Source: JAFECT01 sp964432415
Lineage (GTDB): Bacteria; Pseudomonadota; Alphaproteobacteria; Caulobacterales; Caulobacteraceae
Direction of reading: 5' to 3'
Length of the DNA: 64,000 nucleotides
Assembly: GCA_964432415.1 (NCBI GenBank)
Contig: CAYSNW010000014.1
Location: forward strand, 7,574 to 71,573
Positions 8,801 to 17,406 of the stretch are shown here, in pieces. The notes under the pieces are model-generated. The model was given only the letters and a program-made list of their open reading frames with translations, did no database searches and was not told the origin of the DNA. The first letter of the stretch is position 1; each line of letters opens with the position of its first letter. The position numbers and the translations under genes are program-made.

Positions 8801-11800
8801 GCGGGCGGATCCTTCAACTTCACCATCACCGCCACCGACAGCTCCAGCGGCACGGGCCCCTACACCGGCAGCCGCGCCTACAGCTTCACGGTCAATGCGC
8901 CGACGGTCGTCCTCGGGGGCTCCTCGCTGGCCAGCGCCCAGGTCGGCGTGGCCTTGAGCCAGACGGTCACCGCCTCGGGCGGCACCGCGCCGCGCGCCTT
9001 CGCCGTCACCTCCGGCGCCCTGCCGACAGGCGTTAGCCTGAACAGCTCCACCGGCGCCGTCACCGGCACGCCGACGGCGGGCGGAACCTTCAACTTCACC
9101 ATCACCGCCACCGACAGCTCCACCGGCACGGGCCCCTACACGGGCAGCCACGCCTACAGCATGGTCGTTTCAGCGCCGACGATTTCGCTGGGCGGCCTGC
9201 CCTCGGGCACGGTGGCTACGGCCTACAGCCAAAGCATCAGCGCCTCGGGTGGAACCTCGACCTACAGCTTCGCGGTGACGGCGGGCACGCTCCCGACCGG
9301 CCTCAGCCTGAACGGCTCGAGCGGCACGCTCAGCGGCACGCCGACGGCGGGCGGGACCTTCAACTTCACGGTCACCGCCACCGACAGCTCCACCGGCACG
9401 GGGCCCTACACGGGAAGCCGCGCCTACAGCCTGACCGTCGCCGCGCCGACGATCACAGTTTCGCCCGCCAGCCTGGCGGCGATGACCCAGGGCATCTCCA
9501 CCAGCCAGACCATCTCGGCCTCGGGTGGCACCTCGGCCTACAGCTTCGCGGTCACCAGCGGCACGCTGCCGAACGGTCTGAGCTTGTCCAGCGGCGGGTC
9601 GCTGACCGGCTCGCCCACGGGTTCGGGCGCCTACAGCTTCACCGTCACCGCCACCGACAGCTCCTCCGGAACCGGCCCCTACACCGGCAGCCGCGCCTAC
9701 AGCGGCACGATCGCGGCGGGCATTCCGACCGCCGGGCCCAAGTCGGTCACCACCGCCTACGGCACGGCTGTCGACATCGACCTGTCGAGCGTGATTACCG
9801 GCGTCTCCCCGACCGGCGTCACCGTCGCCACCGGTCCGAGCCACGGCTCGGCCTCGGTGACCGGCACGACCACGATCCACTACACGCCCACCGCCGGCTA
9901 CGGCGGAGCGGACAGCTTCACCTACACGGCCCAGGGCCCCGGCGGATCTTCCTCGCCGGCGACGGTCTCGATCACCGTCTCCCCGGCGACGATCTCTGTT
10001 TCGCCCACGACCCTGCCCAACCCGCAGGTCGGCGCGGCCTACAGCCAGACCGTCTCCGGTTCCGGCGGCGCGACGCCCTACAGCTTCGCGGTCACCGCGG
10101 GTTCGCTCCCGACCGGCCTGAGCCTGAACACCTCTACCGGCGCCATCACCGGCACACCGACAATAGCGAGCGGGTTCAGCTTCACCATCACAGCCACGGA
10201 CAGCTCCACCGGCACTGGCCCCTACACGGGAAGTCGCGCCTACAGCGTCACGACCAGCGCGCCCTCAATCACGCTCAGTCCCTCGTCGCTCAGCAGCGGT
10301 GTGGTCGGCTCGCCCTATAGCCAGATCATCTCCGCCTCGGGCGGCACGGCCTCCTACACCTACGCTGTGACCGCGGGTTCCCTGCCCAACGGCGTCACCC
10401 TCGCATCCAACGGGACCCTGTCGGGCACGGCGACCCAGGGCGGGACCTTCAACTTCACGGTCACCGCCACTGACAGCTCCGGCGGAACCGGCGCGCCCTT
10501 CACCGGCAGCCGCGCCTACAGCCTGACCATGGCGGCGCCGTCCATCAATGTGACGCCGCGCAACCAGCCGGCGGCGACGGTGGCCAGCGCCTATAGCGCC
10601 AGCTTCGCCGCCGCCGGCGGCACCGGACCGTACAGCTTCGCCATCACCGGCGGTTCGCTGCCGGCCGGCCTGTCCCTGGCCTCGAACGGCACGCTCTCGG
10701 GCACGCCCACGGCGGGCGGGGTCTTCAACTTCACGGTCACCGCCACCGACAGCTCCACCGGCTCGGGCCCCTACACCGGCAGCCAGGCGATCAGCCTGAC
10801 CGTCCTGGCGCCCACGGTCGCGATCTCGCCGTCATCGCTGCCGGCCGGAACCCAGAACCTCGCCTACAGCCAGAGCGTCTCGGCCTCCGGCGGGACGGCG
10901 CCCTACAGCTTCGCGGTCACCTCCGGCGCCCTGCCGGCCGGCCTGACCCTGAGCTCGGGCGGCGCGCTCTCGGGCACGCCCACGGCGGCCGGATCCTTCA
11001 GCTTCACCGTCACCGCGACCGACAGCTCCACGGGAACCGGCCCCTACACGGCGGCCAAGGCCTACAGCCTGACCATCGCCGGGCCTCCGACCATCACGGT
11101 CAATCCGGCCAGCCTGAACGCCGCGACCGCGGGCCATCTGTTCAGCCAGATGCTGACCTCCACCGGCGGAACCGGTCCGTACCACTATGCGGTCACGGCC
11201 GGCGCGCTCCCGGCGGGGACCAGCCTGACCACCAGCGGCCAGATCACCGGCACGCCGACGGCTTCGGGAACCTTTAACTTCACCGTCACCTCGACCGACA
11301 GCGCCGGCGCGCCGGGCCCCTATTCGGGCAGCCGCGCCTACGCCTGGGTCGTGGCGGCGCCGTCGATCACGGTCAGCCCGTCCTCGCCGGCGAGCGGCAC
11401 GGTCGGCGTCAACTACAGCCAGACCTTCACCTCGACCGGAGGCCAGGCGCCCTACACCTACGCCGTGACCTCCGGAACGCTTCCGGCGGGTCTGACGCTC
11501 TCGACCGCCGGGGTTCTTTCCGGCAAGTCGACCCAGGCCGGCAGCTTCCCGCTGACCATTACCGCGACCGACCACTCCGCCGGGGCCTTCACCGGGACCG
11601 ACAGCTTCACCCTGGTGATCGCGGCGCCGACGGTCACCATCGGAACCCCGACCCTGCCCAACGCCACGGTGCAGACCGCCTACAGCCAGACGCTCACCGC
11701 GTCGGGCGGAACCGGTCCCTATACCTGGGCGGTCACGGTGGGGACCCTGCCTGACGGCCTGACGCTGTCGACCGGCGGGGTGTTGTCCGGCACGCCGACC

Positions 11801-14239
11801 ACGGTGGGACCGTCGAACTTCACCCTCACGGCCACCGACAGCTCGACCGGAACCGGCGCGCCGTTCACCGCCAGCCAGGCCTACAGCTTCACCGTCAATG
11901 CGAAGCCGGTGACCGTCACCACGGCCAGCCTGCCGTCCGGCAAGGTGGGCGTCGCCTACAGCCAGACCATCGCGGCCTCCGGCGGCGTCGGCCCCTACGC
12001 CTTCGACGTCAGCGCGGGATCCCTGCCTCCGGGCCTGACCCTGGCGTCGGACGGCACGCTCTCGGGCGCCCCCACAGCCGCGGGCAGCTACAGCTTCACG
12101 GCCCGCGCCACCGACAGCCTGTCGGCCACGGGAACCCACGCCTACACCGTGACCATCTCGCCGCCGACGCTTGTGATCGGAGGCCGCACCGGCCTGCCGC
12201 AGGCCTACTCGGGCGTGAACTATTCCACCACGCTCACGGCCAGCGGCGGCACCGCGCCCTACAGCTTCGTTCTGGCCTCGGGTTCGGTCCTGCCGGACGG
12301 CCTGACGCTGACCTCCGCGGGTGTCATTTCCGGAACCCCCGGCAAGCCGGCCAGCTACAACTTCTCGGTGGTGGTCACCGACAGCTCCGGCGCGCCCGGC
12401 CCCTACAGCCTGACCCGTGCGCTCGCGATCTCGGTGATCGCCGCACCGGCGCCGACCGCTGCGGCGGCCAGTTCCTCGACCCACGTCAACACGCCGGTGG
12501 CGATCGACCTCTCCGGCTCGGTGGTCGCGGCCAACACCGTCGCCGTCTCCACGGCGGCGGGCCACGGCTCCACCTCCGTCTCGGGCCTGGTGGTGACCTA
12601 CACTCCGGCTCACGGCTTCAGCGGGACGGACACCTTCAGCTACACCGCCACCGGTCCCGCCGGGACCTCGGCTCCGGCCGTGGTCACCGTCACGGTTTCC
12701 GGCGCCGGCCCGGCCTCGGTGTCCCATGAACTGATCCCGCTGGTGACCGCCGCCAACTTCACCGCCACCACGCCCGCCCTGACCCCGGTCACGGTGGATG
12801 TGACGGCGGGCGGAACCGGCGGACCCTTCACGGGCGCCACGGTGGTCTCGGTGAGCCCCTCGACCTCGGGGACCGCAGTCGCGGCCGCCACGGGCGTCTC
12901 GGGCCACTACGCCATCACCTTCACCCCGAACACGCAGTTCTCGGGGACCTCGGTGGTGACCTTCACCCTGACCTCGGCGGGTGGGACCTCGGCTCCGGCC
13001 ACCCTGACCGTCACCGTGCAACCGCGCCCCGATCCGTCCCTGGATCCGGACGTGAAGGGCATGATCGGCGGCCAGGGCAATGCGGCGCGCCAGTTCGCCC
13101 AGGCCCAGATCTCCAACTTCGACCGCCGTCTCGAGCAGCTGCACGGGGCGAGGCGAGGCGAGGGATCGGGCGGCGGCTACGGCTACGCGCCGAAGTCCTC
13201 GCTGGGCCTGAGCTTCGACTTCGGCGACTACGGCATCGACCAGCGCATGCTGGACAGCCCGGCCGAGCGGATGCGCCAGGAAGAGCAGTTCAACCTGGCC
13301 GGCCGTGAGTTCTCCGACCGCAAGGCCCTGGCTCACGCCGACACGGGCCGGAGCGCGCCCGCCGACCTGGCCGCCGCATCGCCCTCGGGCGAAGGCCGCC
13401 AGACCTTCAGCGGCGGCATGTCGGTCTGGGTCGCGGGCAACATCTCGCTGGGCCAGCGTCACCTCTCGACCACCCAGTCGGGCCTGAAGTTCGAGACGCA
13501 GGGCGTCAGCCTCGGTGTCGACGCTCCGGTCGGCGAACACGCCATCGTCGGCGTGGGCGGCGGCTGGGGTCACACGGTCGACAAGATCGGGACCCAGGGC
13601 ACCCGCTCCACCGCCGACAACTGGGTGGGCGCCCTCTACGGCTCCTGGAACCCGTCGTCGAACCTCTACATCGACGGGGTGCTGGGTCGCGGCAGCCTGC
13701 ACTACGACAGCCGCCGTCATACCTCAGGCGCCTTCGTCACCGGTGAGCGCGACGGGACCCAGACCTTCGGTTCGATCACCGCGGCCTGGGAACACAACGG
13801 CGATCGTCTGCACCTGTCGCCCTACGCCCGCCTCGACATGGCCGACGCCACCCTCCACGGCTTCACCGAAACCGGCGATCCCATCTGGGCCCTCGTCTTT
13901 GGCCAGGAGAAGGTCCGCCTGATGACCGGGACCCTGGGCGCTCACGGCGACTATGTCTTCGAGGAGCACTACGGCCGGTTCACCCCGCGCTGGCGCATCG
14001 AGTACCGCCACGACTTCAACAACGCGGAGTCCTCGACGGTGCGCTACGCCGACCTGGTCTCGGGAACCAACTTCGTCCTCACCCCGGACCTCGCCACGCG
14101 GGACAACCTCGTGATCGGCGCCGGCGGCGAGTGGAAGCTGAGCTCTGGCTGGACCATGTCGCTCGACTGGGAAGGCCAGGTCGCCAACCAGAACGACACC
14201 AACAACCGCTTCCTGTTCCACCTGGGCCGGAAGTTCTGA
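5891..14239 (+). CDS. Giant autotransporter with about 20 Ig-like repeats
   Basis: The protein has 2782 residues from the ATG at 5891, which has GGGGA 5 bases upstream; starts at 5831 (TTG) or 5999 (ATG) are possible. A long basic N-region (RRRTRAPSRGK) precedes a hydrophobic stretch ending AAPQAAWA, a plausible extended signal peptide. Then come about 20 He_PIG-type Ig repeats of roughly 90 residues (pattern SASGGTxPYSFAVTxGxLPxGL, then SGTPTAGGTFNFT), one IPT/TIG domain at about residues 373-456, cadherin-like spacers near 1277-1367 and 2183-2273, a last beta domain, and an autotransporter barrel from about residue 2503 ending in Phe. The passenger is Ser/Thr/Gly-rich with no catalytic motif, so it is probably a fibrous adhesin. 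The partial copy at the left edge is a paralogue. Confidence 0.92.
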   Translation: MTVLASVRSYGAEARVDQEAARPPLSIQGFLLYLLSMLGMAGRDAAPRRRTRAPSRGKLLTLAGLAVGFLVMAAPQAAWALPQCNVSFTVAANSSSSTYILNSTDLANCDPGFSGISPGVQTPALGGAYTPSAGGNYVTQSTASDDRIDYQPKAGFHGVETFQICGEPGTTTCGTVTVTVTAPTVSVSPTSLTAGTVGTAFNQSVSGSGGTAPYSFSKTSGSLPAGLSLNTSTGAITGTPTAGGTFNFTIQASDSSINASGGSSPVTGSRNYNLTINAPTITVSPTTLSHGQEGSAFSQAITASGGTAPRTFAVTSGSLPTGVTLSSAGSLSGTPAAGTAGTFNFTITATDSSTGTGPFTGSRAYTWVIDQGPPTVTSLSPTTGATAGGTSVVITGTNFTGATSVHFGASSASYTVDSNTQITATSPSGTGTVDVTVTAPAGTSATSASDQFTYAAVTISPTTVSSGTVGTAYSTTDLSASGGTGPYTFAVTAGALPAGVTLSSAGAFSGTPTAGGSFNFTVTATDTVGGGTGARAFSLTIAAPTITVSPTSLTAGTVASAFSQTVSASGGTSGYSFAVTSGALPAGLSLNSSTGAITGTPTAGGSFNFTITATDSSTGTGPYTGSRAYSLTINAPTITVSPNFPPNMNVASAYSQTFTASGGTSTYTFAVTSGAIPAGMTLSSAGVLSGTPTEGGTFNFTITATDSSTGTGPYTGSHAYTLLAQSAIVSTSPTTLPNGAVAAAYSQTVSGTGGTAPYTFQITGGALPAGLSLNASTGVVSGTPTAAGSFTVFIVATDSSTGTGPFFGGRSYSFTIAAPTVAISPSSLTAATVGSSYSASVSGSGGTAPYSYAVTSGALPAGLSLNGSTGAITGTPTAGGSFSFTITTTDSTTGTGSPFTASQAYSFTVNAPTIAVSPSSLTAATVGTAYSQTISASGGTSPYSFAVTSGALPAGLSLNGSTGALSGTPTAGGSFNFTITATDSSSGTGPYTGSRAYSFTVNAPTVVLGGSSLASAQVGVALSQTVTASGGTAPRAFAVTSGALPTGVSLNSSTGAVTGTPTAGGTFNFTITATDSSTGTGPYTGSHAYSMVVSAPTISLGGLPSGTVATAYSQSISASGGTSTYSFAVTAGTLPTGLSLNGSSGTLSGTPTAGGTFNFTVTATDSSTGTGPYTGSRAYSLTVAAPTITVSPASLAAMTQGISTSQTISASGGTSAYSFAVTSGTLPNGLSLSSGGSLTGSPTGSGAYSFTVTATDSSSGTGPYTGSRAYSGTIAAGIPTAGPKSVTTAYGTAVDIDLSSVITGVSPTGVTVATGPSHGSASVTGTTTIHYTPTAGYGGADSFTYTAQGPGGSSSPATVSITVSPATISVSPTTLPNPQVGAAYSQTVSGSGGATPYSFAVTAGSLPTGLSLNTSTGAITGTPTIASGFSFTITATDSSTGTGPYTGSRAYSVTTSAPSITLSPSSLSSGVVGSPYSQIISASGGTASYTYAVTAGSLPNGVTLASNGTLSGTATQGGTFNFTVTATDSSGGTGAPFTGSRAYSLTMAAPSINVTPRNQPAATVASAYSASFAAAGGTGPYSFAITGGSLPAGLSLASNGTLSGTPTAGGVFNFTVTATDSSTGSGPYTGSQAISLTVLAPTVAISPSSLPAGTQNLAYSQSVSASGGTAPYSFAVTSGALPAGLTLSSGGALSGTPTAAGSFSFTVTATDSSTGTGPYTAAKAYSLTIAGPPTITVNPASLNAATAGHLFSQMLTSTGGTGPYHYAVTAGALPAGTSLTTSGQITGTPTASGTFNFTVTSTDSAGAPGPYSGSRAYAWVVAAPSITVSPSSPASGTVGVNYSQTFTSTGGQAPYTYAVTSGTLPAGLTLSTAGVLSGKSTQAGSFPLTITATDHSAGAFTGTDSFTLVIAAPTVTIGTPTLPNATVQTAYSQTLTASGGTGPYTWAVTVGTLPDGLTLSTGGVLSGTPTTVGPSNFTLTATDSSTGTGAPFTASQAYSFTVNAKPVTVTTASLPSGKVGVAYSQTIAASGGVGPYAFDVSAGSLPPGLTLASDGTLSGAPTAAGSYSFTARATDSLSATGTHAYTVTISPPTLVIGGRTGLPQAYSGVNYSTTLTASGGTAPYSFVLASGSVLPDGLTLTSAGVISGTPGKPASYNFSVVVTDSSGAPGPYSLTRALAISVIAAPAPTAAAASSSTHVNTPVAIDLSGSVVAANTVAVSTAAGHGSTSVSGLVVTYTPAHGFSGTDTFSYTATGPAGTSAPAVVTVTVSGAGPASVSHELIPLVTAANFTATTPALTPVTVDVTAGGTGGPFTGATVVSVSPSTSGTAVAAATGVSGHYAITFTPNTQFSGTSVVTFTLTSAGGTSAPATLTVTVQPRPDPSLDPDVKGMIGGQGNAARQFAQAQISNFDRRLEQLHGARRGEGSGGGYGYAPKSSLGLSFDFGDYGIDQRMLDSPAERMRQEEQFNLAGREFSDRKALAHADTGRSAPADLAAASPSGEGRQTFSGGMSVWVAGNISLGQRHLSTTQSGLKFETQGVSLGVDAPVGEHAIVGVGGGWGHTVDKIGTQGTRSTADNWVGALYGSWNPSSNLYIDGVLGRGSLHYDSRRHTSGAFVTGERDGTQTFGSITAAWEHNGDRLHLSPYARLDMADATLHGFTETGDPIWALVFGQEKVRLMTGTLGAHGDYVFEEHYGRFTPRWRIEYRHDFNNAESSTVRYADLVSGTNFVLTPDLATRDNLVIGAGGEWKLSSGWTMSLDWEGQVANQNDTNNRFLFHLGRKF
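6440..12436 (+). repeat. Tandem Ig-like (He_PIG) repeat array in coding DNA
   Basis: About 20 units of 240-300 bp, each coding for one Ig-like module. Many units share long near-identical stretches, for example those coding ATDSSTGTGPYTGSRAYS. The order is broken once by an IPT/TIG domain (about 7010-7258) and once by a cadherin-like module (about 9721-9990). Such repetition favours copy-number change by recombination. Confidence 0.85.
12899..13128 (+). repeat. 230-bp perfect repeat, copy 2
   Basis: Identical base for base to 1237-1466 in the paralogous gene. The neighbouring coding sequence has diverged, so the identity is a local block. Confidence 0.93.
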
Positions 14240-14249
14240 TGAAATCGAC

Positions 14250-14277
14250 TCCCCCGGAGCCTGAAAACTCCGGGGGA
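14250..14277 (+). terminator. Hairpin terminator after autotransporter 2
   Basis: A 10-bp perfect stem (14250-14259 with 14268-14277, TCCCCCGGAG and its complement) with an 8-base loop starts 11 bases after the stop codon. It is followed by TCGTTCGG with no T-run. Confidence 0.7.
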
Positions 14278-14367
14278 TCGTTCGGTCTCTGGACGGTTGC
14301 GGCCGGCCCTCGCTCTCGCTAGTTCCCCACGCGGGCGCCGCTCATCGGCGTGATCGGGAGACGCGGC

Positions 14368-15012
14368 GTGTTCGAACTGGTCATCGGCGACAAGAACCTC
14401 TCCAGTTGGTCGCTCAGGCCCTGGCTCGTCGCGAAGCGCACCGGCGCGCCCTTCACCGAGACCGTCATCCGGCTGGACCAGCCCGACACCACCGCCAACA
14501 TCCTTCGCTACTCGCCCACTGGGCAGGTGCCGGCCCTGAAGATGGACGGCGAGGCCATCTGGGACTCCATGGCCATCTCGGTCTGGCTGGCCGAGCGCTT
14601 TCCCGAGGTCCCCATGTGGCCGGCCGATCCGGTCGCGCGGGCCTACGCGCGCGCCGCGGCGCTCGAGATGCACTCCGGCTTCGCGAGCCTGCGGGGCGAG
14701 TGCCCGATGAACCTGGCGCTTCGCACCCACGCCGAGCTGTCGCCCGCGACCCAGAAGAACGTGACGCGGCTGGTCCAGCTGTTCAGCGACATGCGCGGCC
14801 GTTTCGGCGCCGGCGGGCCCTATCTGTTCGGCGCCTGGTCGATCGCCGACGCCTTCTACACGCCCGTGGCCACTCGCATCCGCAGTTATGGCATAGCCCT
14901 GTCCGACCATGGCGACACCGGCGTGGCGGGCGAGTATGTCGCGACCCTGCTCAAGCAGCCGGATTTCCTGGAGTGGGAAGCCGCCGCCCTGGCCGACGTC
15001 GCCGCCGCCTGA
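14368..15012 (+). CDS. Glutathione S-transferase family protein
   Basis: A 214-residue protein with an N-terminal thioredoxin-like GST domain (LSSWSLRPWLVAK, then SPTGQVPAL and the cis-Pro/glutathione-binding WDSMAISVWLAE) and an all-helical C-terminal domain with the YLFGAWSIADAF motif typical of GST folding. I chose GTG at 14368 because GGGAG lies 7 bases upstream; a GTG at 14350 would add six residues. It probably conjugates or isomerises small electrophiles with glutathione; substrate unknown. The quinone oxidoreductase 24 bases downstream may share its transcript, suggesting a detoxification pair. Confidence 0.88.
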   Translation: MFELVIGDKNLSSWSLRPWLVAKRTGAPFTETVIRLDQPDTTANILRYSPTGQVPALKMDGEAIWDSMAISVWLAERFPEVPMWPADPVARAYARAAALEMHSGFASLRGECPMNLALRTHAELSPATQKNVTRLVQLFSDMRGRFGAGGPYLFGAWSIADAFYTPVATRIRSYGIALSDHGDTGVAGEYVATLLKQPDFLEWEAAALADVAAA

Positions 15013-15036
15013 CCGCCCCGGGGGAAGGGATCGCCC

Positions 15037-15999
15037 ATGAAGGCCCTGGTGTTCGACCGTTTCGGCGGCCCCGAGGTCCTTGAGCCGCGCGAGATCGCCG
15101 ACCCGGCGCCGGCGCGCGGCGAAGCCCTGGTCCGGTTGCGGGCGATCGGCCTGAACTACGCCGACATCTACCGCCGCCGCGGCGACTACCACCTGGCCGG
15201 CGATCCGCCGTGGATCTGCGGCTATGAGGCCGCCGGGGTGATCGAGTCCCTCGGGCCGGACGTGGCCGGCTTTCGCGTGGGCGACCGCGTCGGGTTTGCC
15301 GACAGTCCCTTCGCCAACGCCGAGCTGGCCGTGGTGGCGGCCGACAGGCTGATCCCCCTGCCCGAGGCCATAGGCTTCGACGCCGCCGCCGCCAGCCTGC
15401 TGCAGGGCCTCACCGCCCAGTACCTGCTCAGCGACAGCCACCCGGTCCAGCCGGGCGAAACCCTGCTGGTCCACGCCGGGGGCGGCGGGGTCGGGCTGTG
15501 GCTGTGTGGGATCGGCGCGCTCAAGGGCGCCCGCGTGCTGGTCCTGGCCTCGTCCCAGGCCAAGCGGGACGCGGCGCTCGCCGCCGGCGCCGAAACGGCG
15601 ATCGGCTACGACGGCTGGGTCGAGGCCGCCCAGGCCTGGTCGGGCGGCGGCGTGGACGTGGTCTATGATTCGGTCGGGACCACCCTGCACGACAGCCTGG
15701 CCGCCGCCCGCACCGGCGGGACGGTGGTGTTCTACGGCTTCGCGGGCGGGAACCCGCCGCCGGTCGACGCCCGCGTCCTGATGGACCGCTCCCTGACCCT
15801 GACCGGGGGTGATCTGTGGAACGTCCTGACCTCGGCGGAGCAGCGCCGCCGCCGGGCCGCCGAACTGTTCGGCTGGATCGCCTCGGGCCGGATCGAGCCG
15901 CGCATCGCCGCCCGTTTCCTGCTTTCCGAAGGGGCGGACGCCCATCGCCTGCTGGAGTCCCGGCAGGTCATCGGCAAGGTGCTGCTGATCCCCACCTAA
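15037..15999 (+). CDS. qor: Quinone oxidoreductase, zinc-independent MDR family
   Basis: The 320-residue protein has the medium-chain dehydrogenase layout: a GroES-like N-terminal half (GLNYADIYRRRGDY, GYEAAGVIESLG) and a Rossmann half with HAGGGGVG at about residues 148-155 for NADPH binding. The structural-zinc cysteines of alcohol dehydrogenases are missing, as expected for quinone or enone reductases. The ATG has a strong GGGGGAAGGG site upstream. It ends 11 bases from the convergent radC, with no obvious terminator between. The exact substrate is unproven. Confidence 0.88.
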   Translation: MKALVFDRFGGPEVLEPREIADPAPARGEALVRLRAIGLNYADIYRRRGDYHLAGDPPWICGYEAAGVIESLGPDVAGFRVGDRVGFADSPFANAELAVVAADRLIPLPEAIGFDAAAASLLQGLTAQYLLSDSHPVQPGETLLVHAGGGGVGLWLCGIGALKGARVLVLASSQAKRDAALAAGAETAIGYDGWVEAAQAWSGGGVDVVYDSVGTTLHDSLAAARTGGTVVFYGFAGGNPPPVDARVLMDRSLTLTGGDLWNVLTSAEQRRRRAAELFGWIASGRIEPRIAARFLLSEGADAHRLLESRQVIGKVLLIPT

Positions 16000-16010
16000 A
16001 GAGGATTGGG

Positions 16011-16772
16011 TTACATCAGCCCCAGCGTCTTCAGGCTGGCCAGGCCGTCGCGGCCGACCACGATGTGGTCGTGCACCGTGATGTTCAGCGCCCGCGCCGC
16101 CGCCACGATCTGGCGGGTCATCTCCACGTCGGCGCCCGAGGGGGTCGGATCGCCGGACGGATGATTGTGCACCAGGATCATGGCGCTGGAGGACAGCTCG
16201 AGCGCCCGGCGCACCACCTCGCGCGGATAGACCGGCGCGTGGTCGACCGTCCCCGAACCCAGCCGCTCGTCGGCGATCAGCTGGTTCTTGCGGTCCAGGA
16301 ACAGCACCCGGAACTGCTCGCGCGGTTCGTGCGCCAGCGAGACCCGCACATAGGCGTTCAGCGCCGACCAGGAGGAGATCACCTCGCGCCGCTTCAACGC
16401 CTCGGCGCCCATGCGTTTGGCCGCCTCGTGCAGCAGCCTGAGGTCCAGCGCCAGCTCGGCCGTCACCTTCATGCGCTTGCCATTGGCCTTCGCGACCGCG
16501 ACCTGCTTCAGGTCCTCGACCGGCGCGGCCAGCACGCCCGACAGCGAGCCGAAGCGCCCGAGCAGCGCCTTGGCCAGCGGCTTGACGTCCTCGCGCGGAT
16601 TCCAGCGAAACAGGTACAGTTCCAGCAGTTCATAGTCGGGCAGGCTTTCCGGCCCGCCCTGCAGCGCCCGCGCCCGCAACCGTTCCCGGTGGCCGCCGGC
16701 GCCGACGGAGACGTCCGCCCCCTCGAACGCCGATCCGTCGAAGGCGACCCCGCCCTGTGCGCCGTCGAACAT
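16011..16772 (-). CDS. radC: RadC-family JAMM/MPN+ protein
   Basis: The 253-residue protein has N-terminal helix-hairpin-helix-like sequence (SLPDYELLELYLF, LLGRFGSLSGVLAA) and the RadC-type JAMM metalloprotease domain, with HNHPSGDPTPS at about residues 202-212 followed by the conserved Asp. The start at 16772 is supported by GGGGACGG just upstream; the frame runs open further upstream but that part lacks family similarity. RadC is commonly called a DNA repair protein, although a direct repair role is not established. It normally sits next to map and sfsA, which here lie 2.6 kb upstream beyond the AT-rich cassette. Confidence 0.92.
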   Translation of the reverse strand: MFDGAQGGVAFDGSAFEGADVSVGAGGHRERLRARALQGGPESLPDYELLELYLFRWNPREDVKPLAKALLGRFGSLSGVLAAPVEDLKQVAVAKANGKRMKVTAELALDLRLLHEAAKRMGAEALKRREVISSWSALNAYVRVSLAHEPREQFRVLFLDRKNQLIADERLGSGTVDHAPVYPREVVRRALELSSSAMILVHNHPSGDPTPSGADVEMTRQIVAAARALNITVHDHIVVGRDGLASLKTLGLM

Positions 16773-17406
16773 CGCCGTCCCCTGATCTTCGAGTTCCGGC
16801 TTTGTTCTAACTGGAGTCCGCCGCCGCGCCAAGCCCCCCAGGCTCTGCGGCGTCCGGCCCGCGTCAGTCAACACCACGGCGGCCAGGGCGCCGGGCCAGG
16901 AGAGAGACGCGCGTGCGTCCGCTGAGCCGACGATGCTGGATTGTTCCGACAAGCCGCCCCGCGCCGCTCTGGTGGAGGCGGCTGCGGTCGGACCGACCCC
17001 CGATTTCAACGGTAAGGATATACCTATGGGGCATCGCGACACCCGTTTGGGGCTGGGGTTCCCATTGGGCTGGCGTCGTTTGTTGGTGGCTCCACAACTC
17101 TGGGTTCATCGACTAAGCTGCGGGGCGTTGGGCGTAGAAGATATTCTAAGGAACCCCACCGGCAACCCTTTCGGCGGCTCTCACTAGCATCTCAAACTCG
17201 GCAAAGGGGGAGTATTCTTCCGTCTTGGAGTGGTGACTGGGGGGCGGCGAGAGCTCTGTCCGTACACCGAAGAGCAGCGACGCTTTGAAATAGCTCGAGC
17301 ACGTGAACACCATATCTCACTGTTCGGAGTCGGTATGAGGCGTGAACCATTAGTATTTGTCATACTGAACGCGCAAGCATAAAGGCAAATATAGATGAGG
17401 TGTAAT
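16773..17406. other. Intergenic region, left edge of AT-rich cassette
   Basis: This 634-bp gap is GC-rich up to about 17170, where it shifts abruptly to AT-rich sequence. The radC promoter should lie in the left part. I find no intact gene, no tRNA, no integrase and no obvious direct repeat matching the far side of the cassette near 19356-19396. Confidence 0.6.
17357..17383 (+). promoter_or_regulatory. Possible sigma-70-like promoter of the cassette
   Basis: TTGTCA at 17357-17362 and CATAAA at 17378-17383 are separated by 15 bases, and lie about 25 bases before the first cassette gene. Both boxes match the consensus only partly and the spacing is short. Confidence 0.3.

Noticed and set aside
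6440..12436. CRISPR-like periodic repeats
   Set aside because: The periodicity is 240-300 bp in coding DNA and the units are variable Ig-like modules, not short direct repeats with unique spacers.
10832..13720. Very long antisense open frames under the giant autotransporter (also 7739-9151 and 9170-9880)
   Set aside because: They are Arg/Gly-rich frames opposite a real repeat gene, a known effect of GC-rich repeats. No domain, start signal or homology pattern is seen.
16773..17042. Upstream extension of RadC by 90 residues
   Set aside because: The added residues lack RadC similarity, and the ATG at 16772 has a good ribosome site.
17050..17170. Possible structured RNA (tRNA or tmRNA-like) before the cassette
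   Set aside because: I could not draw an acceptor stem, anticodon arm and T-loop that fit; the stretch does not match a tRNA.
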